DNA of 64,000 nucleotides from CAVPJW01 sp963705525 (GTDB lineage Bacteria > Acidobacteriota > Vicinamibacteria > Vicinamibacterales > CAVPJW01), in the NCBI GenBank assembly GCA_963705525.1, contig CAVPJW010000004.1, positions 1,054,001 through 1,118,000 of the forward strand. Reading direction: 5' to 3'. Made by a program: the position numbers and the translations under genes. The notes under the pieces were generated by a model. The model had not been told where the DNA came from, searched no databases, and saw only the letters and a list, made by a program, of their open reading frames with translations. Below are positions 8,151 to 15,133 of this stretch, piece by piece. Positions within the stretch are counted from its first letter, which is position 1. Each line of letters starts with the position of its first letter.

Positions 8151-9986
8151 CTACTTCCGCACGAACGTGTTCTCGCCGGACGGATCAATCTGCTTGAGTG
8201 CCGTGACCCGGCCATCCGAGACGACGAATTCGAAGACGAGGTCGGAGAACTCCTTGACCCGGAACTTGTGCGCCTTCCACGGAATCAAGGCCTGGAAGGG
8301 TTGTCCGGGGAACACCAACCCCAGAACGCCGTTCTCCTTGAGCGCGACCTCGAACTTCGCGCCCGTCGGGGTCTCATACGTGCCGGCGTACGGTCGAAGC
8401 GTGGTCAACTCCGACAGCGCCGCGGGCACTCGTCGCGTGAAGGCCACCTCGGCCTCGTCGAGCGACATGACGGTCTTGTCGACCTCGCCCTGCGGGTTCG
8501 TCGAAAAGTTCACCGACCACTTGCCATCTTCCTCATCGTCCGGCGTGTCGAAGCGATCGTAGTGAAAGTGCGTGAGCGGCAGCTTGATCTTGTGAAAGTC
8601 GAAGAGCAGACCCGTGCCCTGCTTCGAAATCGTCACGACGCCGTAGCCGGGATTCTCGAATTCGCCGACATAGTCGTCGAGCGCGTGAGAGGGCGAGGTG
8701 CCGGCGACGCGTTCGCCGCCTGCCTTGGACCTCGCGGTCTTGGCGGCTTCCTTACCCTTGAGCCTGATGTCCAGCATGCGCTGGCTCCACGGCGTTTCAT
8801 CCAAGCCGAGCAGCCGCTCGAACACGTTGTACGACACGACATTGTACAAGGGCGCCGCATGGTCGCCGATCACGAGAACGATCACGCCGAGGCCGTCGCT
8901 CGGCATCATCGCTACCTGAGAGTGAAACCCGTTGATGTCACCCCCGTGTGAGGCCAGAAGGTGGCCGCGATAGGACATCGTGAATCGTCCCGTGCCATAG
9001 GCCTGATTGAGGACCTCACCGTAGCCTCGCGCCTCGAGCTGCGTATTGGGCAGCGCGATCGCCGGCGCGAGCGTCGCCTTCAGCACATCCGCCGGAATAA
9101 CTGATTTGCCGCCGATCTTCCCGTCGTTCATCAGCGCGATGAGCCACTTCGACAGATCTTCAAGGTTGGAATTGATGGCGCCCGCGGGACCGATCCCGAC
9201 CTGCTCGCGGTAGTAGGGAATCTCGTAGAGCTCGAAGGAATCCCGCCGTTCGGAATACGGCACGCCGTGATCGTCCTGCTTGACCACGTCGTCGATCGAA
9301 AAGACGGTGCTGGTCATGCCGAGCGGCGTGAAGATGCGCTCGCGGACGAAGTCCTCCCAGGGCTTTCCAGAGAGCAGCTCGACGATGTAGCCGGCGCCGG
9401 TGTACATCATGTTGTTGTAGAGAAACGTCTGGCGCATCGGCTGTGACGGCTCGAGATACTTGAGCCGTTCGAAAAGCTCCTTGCGCGTGAAGTCCGACTT
9501 GTACCAGATCGAGTCATGGCGAGTGATGCCCGTCCGGTGCGACAGCATGTCGCGGATCGTGACCGTGGCGTTCAGCTCGTCGTTGTAGAACTGAATGCCG
9601 GGAACGAAGCTACGAACCGGCTTGTCCCACTCGAGCTTGCCTTCGTCCACGAGGAGTCCGTTGGCGACTGCGGTGAACAACTTGGTGTTCGACGCGATGG
9701 GCATCGTCGTCTTCGACGTGAATGGCAGCTTCTTGCCGTAGTCACGGAAGCCGTAGCCCTTCGCGAAGACGAGCTGGTCCTTGACGACCACGCCCACGCC
9801 GATGCCCGGGACGTTCCAGTCCTTGACGATCTTGTCCATGTAGGCATCGAGGCCCTTGAGCTTGTCGTCGAGCGACGTCGAGTCTCCGCGAAGAAGAGTC
9901 GGGACCGTGAGGCTCGCGGCAACGAGCGTCAGAAACACTCGTCGAGCAGCGGGTCCGTGAGAGAAACGCGGCTGTCGTCTGATCAT
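8151..9986 (-). CDS. Class-C beta-lactamase-fold serine hydrolase with DUF3471-like tail
   Basis: 611 residues starting at the ATG of MIRRQPRF, followed by a hydrophobic signal (VFLTLVAASLTVPTLLRG). PIASNTKLFTAV carries the SxxK (Ser99, Lys102), FLYNNMMYTGAGY the YxN, and LLASHGGDINGFHS the HGG. The C-terminal ~200 residues (DYVGEFENPGYGVVTI and a second PYAGTYETPTG) look like two small beta modules of the DUF3471/lipocalin-like type often attached to these enzymes. Both serine hydrolases in this pair are exported. Their tight spacing suggests one transcript. Confidence 0.9.
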   Translation of the reverse strand: MIRRQPRFSHGPAARRVFLTLVAASLTVPTLLRGDSTSLDDKLKGLDAYMDKIVKDWNVPGIGVGVVVKDQLVFAKGYGFRDYGKKLPFTSKTTMPIASNTKLFTAVANGLLVDEGKLEWDKPVRSFVPGIQFYNDELNATVTIRDMLSHRTGITRHDSIWYKSDFTRKELFERLKYLEPSQPMRQTFLYNNMMYTGAGYIVELLSGKPWEDFVRERIFTPLGMTSTVFSIDDVVKQDDHGVPYSERRDSFELYEIPYYREQVGIGPAGAINSNLEDLSKWLIALMNDGKIGGKSVIPADVLKATLAPAIALPNTQLEARGYGEVLNQAYGTGRFTMSYRGHLLASHGGDINGFHSQVAMMPSDGLGVIVLVIGDHAAPLYNVVSYNVFERLLGLDETPWSQRMLDIRLKGKEAAKTARSKAGGERVAGTSPSHALDDYVGEFENPGYGVVTISKQGTGLLFDFHKIKLPLTHFHYDRFDTPDDEEDGKWSVNFSTNPQGEVDKTVMSLDEAEVAFTRRVPAALSELTTLRPYAGTYETPTGAKFEVALKENGVLGLVFPGQPFQALIPWKAHKFRVKEFSDLVFEFVVSDGRVTALKQIDPSGENTFVRK

Positions 9987-10134
9987 GATTGGCAGTCCTC
10001 GACTGGAAGCGGTGCCGGCCGTCTGGCCGTCAACCGGATGCGGCATTCTATCCTCGTCAATGGGCGCTCGACAGGGCTTGCGCTGGACGAGCCTTCTGAA
10101 GCCGTCGGGGCGAGTGGAGGGACGAGCCTGGCCG

Positions 10135-10494
10135 TCAGCGGTAGGTGTAGGCGTCGAGCGCGACGCGCATCGGATCGGTACGATCGATTCTCACCGGAAC
10201 GCGGCTGCCGGGTTGAAACTGTGGCACGTGCACGCGGGAAATCAGGCTCTTGCCGATCGTTGCTCTGTACGCCGGCCGATCCGTCGGACGGACTTCGACG
10301 AGAAGCCCGACAACGGGGTCCTGATTGACGGTGATCCCGGTGTCCCAGATGTCCAGGACGACGGCCTCGGCTGGCTCACCAGCGCGATGCAGGACCTTGG
10401 CGTCGTGGACACCGTCCATACGATCGATGAGCGCGCACCCTCCGGCCATCGGCAATCCGATGGTCAAGACTGCGACCAACAGCGCGGTTTTCAT
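10135..10494 (-). CDS. Putative lipoprotein of unknown function
   Basis: 119 residues starting at MKTALLVAVLTIGLPMAGGC. The hydrophobic segment ends in a lipobox-like AGGC, so lipid anchoring is likely. The remainder (AKVLHRAGEPAEAVVLDIWDTG, then VRPTDRPAYRATIGKSLISRV and QFQPGSRVPVRIDRTDP) resembles a small beta-barrel OB-like module seen in DUF3592-type or NfeD-like proteins. I do not recognise a named family with certainty. It lies between the serine hydrolases and the repeat protein on the same strand. Confidence 0.6.
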   Translation of the reverse strand: MKTALLVAVLTIGLPMAGGCALIDRMDGVHDAKVLHRAGEPAEAVVLDIWDTGITVNQDPVVGLLVEVRPTDRPAYRATIGKSLISRVHVPQFQPGSRVPVRIDRTDPMRVALDAYTYR

Positions 10495-10617
10495 CTGGCA
10501 CTCCGGTGGACTACGGCGGCTGGCTCTTGAAGTGTGCAACCATCGGCTTGTTGGAGACAATGGCACTTTAGTCGGGGCTTCTCCGACTCCCTCACCTGAA
10601 GGTCGCAGGGCTTCGCG

Positions 10618-11239
10618 TCACCGTGACCGCGTCCGGCGGGTAATCGCGACGACTTCGTCTCCGCCCATTGCGGTCTTGCCCACCGTCATGCCGACGACTT
10701 CGTAGCCGGCCATGCCCGCTTCACTCAGTTCCTTGCTGCAGGGTGGATGTCTTCGACGTGGCCAGGAGCTTGTAGTCAAACGGACCTGTCTGGCTGTCCT
10801 TGTCACGCTCGAGGATGACGACCACCTCGTCGCCGCCGAACGAGCTCTGGAAAACCGTCTGCGCCCTGTAATGAAAGCCCAGATCAGCCGCGGCCTGAAG
10901 CTCCTTCTGCATCGTCGACGTTTTGGACGTCGCCAGCAGCTTGTAGGCGAACCCGTGCCGCACTCCGTCGCCCCGCGACATGATCGCGACGACTTGCTGC
11001 CCGCCGAACGCCGTCTCGCCGCCCATCACGGCTTGCAGGTGAAAACCGGCTTCGGCCGCCTCGTTCATTTCCCTTTCCATCGTCGAGGTCTTGCTCGTCG
11101 CCAGCAGCCGATGCTCGATTCCGGGTGAGGCGGCCTGCTCGCTCGAGGCCATCGCACAAGGTGACCGGAGGATGGCTGCCACGATAAGCAGCACAACCTG
11201 CACTGCCGTCAGCGGCCGGGAAATGGACACTTGTCGCAT
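10618..11239 (-). pseudogene. Exported protein of three ~57-residue tandem repeats, frameshifted in repeat 3
   Basis: Starts at ATG 11239 with an AGGAG site and a signal peptide (VVLLIVAAILRSPCAMASS). Three repeats follow, each beginning with YKLLATSKTSTMQKEL (or HRLLATSKTSTMEREM), then AAxxGFxxxA, then FGGxEVVxI. The third repeat loses frame near 10739: one extra C in CTGCAGCAAGG gives an early stop. The other frame continues with KELSEAGMAGYEVVGMTV and MGGDEVVAITRR to 10618. Each unit looks like a small alpha/beta module, loosely like DUF4177. The near-identical TSKTST core is striking. Function is unknown. Confidence 0.7.
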
Positions 11240-11257
11240 CACTGTCTCCTATCGCGG

Positions 11258-11806
11258 TCAGCAGGCATCGACGCGCCTCGCGATCAGATACTCCTCACGG
11301 TTCATCGCGTACGAGGGGTGCTGGCATCCAGTTGCGGGATAGAGCTCGTCATGTGTGTATCGGAAGCCCAGCTTCCGAAGGAGATGACGGGACGCGTGGT
11401 TCTCCGGATGGTGCCCGGCAAAAAGTCCGCGCACGTCAAGACTCCGGAACGCGTGGTCCATGACGGCCCCTGTAGCTTCGAGATGCAAAACCCTGGCCCC
11501 AGTTATCCGCACGGATGTGGACACCAAGTTCGAAGATCGACGCTGCGTCGTCGTAGGGTCTGAGGCCGCAACAACCGAGGTGTCGATCGTCGGCGAGCTG
11601 AAAGATCGGCCAGTACTGCACGCATGCGCGTCCCGCATCATGGCGATCTCGCGGGCCAGGCGTTCCTGGATTGCCGTGCGGTCGAATGGTCCGCCGATGA
11701 ACTCGGTCACTCTCGGATCGCCCCAGAGACGCATGGCCAGTTCGATGTCAGCGGGAGACCACAACCGGAAACCCAGTCGAGGCGAGCGCAAGAAGTAAGA
11801 GTTCAT
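11258..11806 (-). pseudogene. RimJ/RimL-like GNAT acetyltransferase with two compensating frameshifts
   Basis: The N-terminal part (RSPRLGFRLWSPADIELAMRLWGDPRVTEFIGG) is a typical GNAT_3 opening. The central acetyl-CoA region is found only in another frame (WPIFQLADDRHLGCCGLRPY and FELGVHIRADNWGQGFA), after which the first frame resumes with DHAFRSLDVRGLFAGHHPEN and RKLGFRYTHDELY. Two opposite one-base shifts, near 11630 and 11475, explain this. The open frame shown still runs 182 codons but the middle ~50 residues are nonsense. Sequencing error is the simplest cause; a truly mutated gene is possible. Confidence 0.75.
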
Positions 11807-11846
11807 CGACTACACTCATCATTGTACCAGTCGCACGGGACCTCTC

Positions 11847-12602
11847 ATGACCCACAGACAGCCGATGCTGCTCGCGCTGCTCCTCGTCATATTCGTACCC
11901 GAGCTCGCGAGCGCCCAGACGGCGCCGGACGTCGATGCGCTGCTCACCCGACTCGATCAGCTGTACCGGTCGACGAGCAGCATCGCGAGAATCGAGGTTC
12001 TGGCGGTGAGCGCTCGTGCAACTCGCACGCTGCGTCTCAAGACATGGAGCCGTGGCGAAGACGAGGCGCTGATCGTCATCGAATCGCCCGCGCGCGAGAG
12101 TGGAACAGCCACGCTCAGAGTCGGCAAGAATCTTTGGAACTACCTGCCTCGCATTGCCAGGACGATCCGGGTGCCGCCGTCCGCCATGCTCGGTTCATGG
12201 ATGGGGACCGATTTCACAAACGATGATTTGGTCAAGGAATCGTCGCTTCGTAAGGATTTCACGGCACGCATCGATCGACGTTCGGCAGCACCGGCAGGAT
12301 GGTGGCTCACGCTCGAAGTGAAGCCGGGTATTGTCGGGCGCTGGGCGCGAATCGAAATGCTCATCTCCGATGATGACCTGCCGATCGAAGAGCGACACTT
12401 CGATCGTAAGGGTCGGCTGGCGCGAATCATGCGATTTGACGAGGTCACCGAGCTCGGTGGGCGCCGGCTGCCCGCGCATATCGTACTCACGCCTGAAGAT
12501 GTACACGGGCAGAGGACGGAAATGCGCTATCTGGAGATCCGGTTCAACATCCGGCTGCCGGATGATACGTTCAGCCTCTCCAGGCTCGAGCAGGTCCGAT
12601 GA
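11847..12602 (+). CDS. LolA-like outer-membrane lipoprotein-sorting protein
   Basis: 251 residues with a clear signal peptide (MLLALLLVIFVPELASAQ). The body matches the LolA-like sorting family: WSRGEDEALIVIESPARESGTATLRVGKNLWNYLP, then IRVPPSAMLGSWMGTDFTNDDLVKES, and LPIEERHFDRKGRLARIMRFDEV. These periplasmic half-barrels bind lipid chains. It is first in a five-part plus-strand cassette with two permeases, an ATPase and a beta-barrel. By analogy with LolA-LolCDE it probably carries a lipidated or amphipathic cargo from the inner membrane, but it is longer than classic LolA and belongs to the version found beside MacB/FtsX-type transporters. Confidence 0.85.
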   Translation: MTHRQPMLLALLLVIFVPELASAQTAPDVDALLTRLDQLYRSTSSIARIEVLAVSARATRTLRLKTWSRGEDEALIVIESPARESGTATLRVGKNLWNYLPRIARTIRVPPSAMLGSWMGTDFTNDDLVKESSLRKDFTARIDRRSAAPAGWWLTLEVKPGIVGRWARIEMLISDDDLPIEERHFDRKGRLARIMRFDEVTELGGRRLPAHIVLTPEDVHGQRTEMRYLEIRFNIRLPDDTFSLSRLEQVR

Positions 12603-12636
12603 TGATGAAGAAATCCGAGAGGGCTCGGTCCCCACG

Positions 12637-13857
12637 ATGACGTTTCGCATCGCGTGGCGCAACCTGTGGCGGAATCGACGCCGGACCGGCCTTGCGCTCG
12701 CGGCCATTGGCCTTTCGGTTGCGCTGGTGCTCGCGTACGACAGCATTCTTCGCGCGTATGGCGATTGGATGCTCCAGACAATAACCGGACCGATGCTCGG
12801 TGATGCGCAAGTTCATGCGCCGGGCTGGCGGAAAGACCGTGCGATGGACCGTACTCTTCGCAAAGTATCCGGTGCGCTCGCGGCGATCAGGGATGATCGA
12901 GAGACGTCGGGCGCGAGTGCCCGCATATATGCACCCGTCCTGGCAGCAATCAAGGAAGAGGGATTCGCCGTTCTGGTGATCGGCGTCGACGACGTCGCCG
13001 AGTCAGGACCCGCTCGCTTGTTGTCCGGCCTGAACAGGAGGCTCGGCGAGCGTCAGGTGCTGATGGGGCGCCCGCTCGCCGTGGTCATGAACGTGCGTCC
13101 AGGCGATGCCATCGCGCTCGTGGGTCAGGGAATCGATGGCTCGCTCGCCAACGACCTGTTCACGGTCATGGACCTGGTGGACACACCCGTCGACCTTGTC
13201 AACCGACAAGGCGTCATCATGAGTCTGCCGGTGGCCCAGACGTTCTTCGCCATGCACGACGAGGCCCATGAGATCGTCATTCATGCCCGCGATCCAGCGC
13301 AGGTGAACGCGCTCACGTCTAGAATCACCGCGCTGCCCGAATTACAGAACGCCGAGATTCTCGATTGGAAGAGGCTTGCACCCGAACTCGTGAGCCTCGT
13401 CAGAATCGTGGAGCTGGCATGGATATTCGTTCTGATCCTGGTGTTTGTTGCAGCCGCGGCAGGCATTGCCAATACGATGCTCATGGCAACATTCGAGCGC
13501 TCCCATGAGTTCGGGATGATGCTGGCATTGGGGACCGAACCCGGCCGTCTGGTGCGCATGATCCTGGCCGAGTCGCTGGTGCTCGGCGTGATCGGCGCCG
13601 CGATCGGCACGATACTCGGAGTCTCAGTAGTGGCAATCACCCACAGGACGGGCATTGACTACGCCGCCTTGACGGGCGGCGGTCCGAGCGAGATTTCGTT
13701 TGCCGGCTTGAAATGGTCAATGCTCCTCTATCCGACTCTGGCGTTCGAAGACGTGGCACGGGTCGTCAGCGCCGTCGTGGCAACCTCGCTCGTCGCCTGT
13801 ATTTGGCCCGCGATGCGCGTTGCGCGGCTGCAGCCGGCCGATGCCCTGAGGGAGTGA
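12637..13857 (+). CDS. FtsX-family ABC transporter permease (1 of 2)
   Basis: 406 residues from the ATG at MTFRIAWRNLWRNRRR. Longer starts would overlap the upstream gene without a site. The pattern is the four-TM MacB/LolC type: one TM near the N-terminus (GLALAAIGLSVALVLAYDS), a large periplasmic domain (DGSLANDLFTVMDLVDTP), then three TMs (ELAWIFVLILVFVAAAAGIANTML, MILAESLVLGVIGAAIGTILG, and a C-terminal one). EFGMMLALGTEPGRLVRMI is the coupling-helix region that contacts the ATPase. It sits 34 bp after the LolA-like gene. Confidence 0.9.
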   Translation: MTFRIAWRNLWRNRRRTGLALAAIGLSVALVLAYDSILRAYGDWMLQTITGPMLGDAQVHAPGWRKDRAMDRTLRKVSGALAAIRDDRETSGASARIYAPVLAAIKEEGFAVLVIGVDDVAESGPARLLSGLNRRLGERQVLMGRPLAVVMNVRPGDAIALVGQGIDGSLANDLFTVMDLVDTPVDLVNRQGVIMSLPVAQTFFAMHDEAHEIVIHARDPAQVNALTSRITALPELQNAEILDWKRLAPELVSLVRIVELAWIFVLILVFVAAAAGIANTMLMATFERSHEFGMMLALGTEPGRLVRMILAESLVLGVIGAAIGTILGVSVVAITHRTGIDYAALTGGGPSEISFAGLKWSMLLYPTLAFEDVARVVSAVVATSLVACIWPAMRVARLQPADALRE

Positions 13858-13897
13858 GGACCATCATTTCCACCTGCCGGGTTCACGGGAGCGCGCC

Positions 13898-15133
13898 ATG
13901 GCCTGGATAGCGGCGAGCTATTCCATTCGGAGTGTGAGGCGCAACGTCCGGAGGACCGCTCTCTCGGTCGTGGGCATTGGCATCGGCTGCGCGCTCGCTC
14001 TCTTCATGGAAAGCATGAACCGGGGACGCGACGAACTGTTCGCCAGGATGGGCGTGTACAGCGGTTCGGGGCATCTGCGGATCGTGCCGGCTACCTGGCG
14101 TGAGCGTCGCGACCCGCGTTTGCGACTGGCTGATTGGCAAGCCGATCTGGCGGCCGCGCGTGCGCTCCCGGGCATCAGCACGGCGACCGCGCGTGCAAGA
14201 GCGCAGGTGATCCTCGCGATGGGCACGCGCGTCGTCCCGGTTGAAATGGTCGGGGTCGATCCCGAACTGGAGCCTCGTACGTATCGATTCGTGCAAACCG
14301 TTCAGCAGGGGCGCTACATCCGCCGGGGCGAGCAAGGCGTAACAGTTGTCGGCAAGGCGATTGCCGACCGCCTCAACGTCGAACTGGAAGACGAGATCCT
14401 GGCATCGACGGTCGGAGCGGGCGGCGAGATCGAGAGCGCGATGTTTCGTATCGTCGGCATCGTATCCACGGGCAGTGAAGATCTCGACGCCTCGATCTGT
14501 CAGGTGCCGCTCGACGATCTCGAACGATTCACGTCACTACCGGGGGCCGGAGAGGTCACGCTCATTCTGAAGAACTGGCGTCAGACAGATGAGGCACGAA
14601 CCCGGCTCGCGCACATGATTGCGAAGGGCGACGAGGTGCTTACCTGGGGCGAGTTGAACCCCGAGTTCCAGGGTCACCTGGAGCAGGATAAGGCGTCGTC
14701 GCGGTTCGTCAGCGTCATCATCCTGTTCATCGTCTTTCTCGGCGTTGCCAGCGCGCAGCTGGCTGCGGTGCTCGAGCGGCGACGGGAGTTCGCCGTACTG
14801 TCAGCTCTAGGCATGAGCGGCGCGCGCATGGTTCGCCTGGTTCTGGTCGAGGCAGTAGCACTCGGCGTCGCGGGCGCCGCGGTCGGGCTGACGATAGGTC
14901 TCCCGGCTGTCTGGCAATTCGCACGCGTGGGACTCGACTTCCGTCGGTATATGGGGGAGAGCTACACGTTTCAAGGCGTGATAATCGAGCCGATCATCTA
15001 CGGCGATTTTGGAATCTGGATCCTCTCGTACGTTCTCATCGTCGCGCTCGGCGCGACGATACTCGCCTCACTGTACCCTGCCTGGTTTGCGACCCGCTCG
15101 GATCCGGCCGTGGCGCTGCGAGTCGCCCAATGA
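13898..15133 (+). CDS. FtsX-family ABC transporter permease (2 of 2)
   Basis: 411 residues with the same architecture as its neighbour: TRTALSVVGIGIGCALALFMES-type TM1, an extracytoplasmic domain, then VSVIILFIVFLGVASAQLAAVLERRREFAVLSALGMSGARMVRL with the coupling segment and two further TMs. The two permeases probably form a heterodimer, as LolC/LolE do. A GGGAG site precedes the start. The stop overlaps the ATPase start (ATGA), showing translational coupling. Confidence 0.9.
   Translation: MAWIAASYSIRSVRRNVRRTALSVVGIGIGCALALFMESMNRGRDELFARMGVYSGSGHLRIVPATWRERRDPRLRLADWQADLAAARALPGISTATARARAQVILAMGTRVVPVEMVGVDPELEPRTYRFVQTVQQGRYIRRGEQGVTVVGKAIADRLNVELEDEILASTVGAGGEIESAMFRIVGIVSTGSEDLDASICQVPLDDLERFTSLPGAGEVTLILKNWRQTDEARTRLAHMIAKGDEVLTWGELNPEFQGHLEQDKASSRFVSVIILFIVFLGVASAQLAAVLERRREFAVLSALGMSGARMVRLVLVEAVALGVAGAAVGLTIGLPAVWQFARVGLDFRRYMGESYTFQGVIIEPIIYGDFGIWILSYVLIVALGATILASLYPAWFATRSDPAVALRVAQ

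Noticed and set aside
12331..12636. Longer N-terminus for the first permease
   Set aside because: It overlaps the LolA-like gene in another frame; the MTFRIAWRNL start fits the family.
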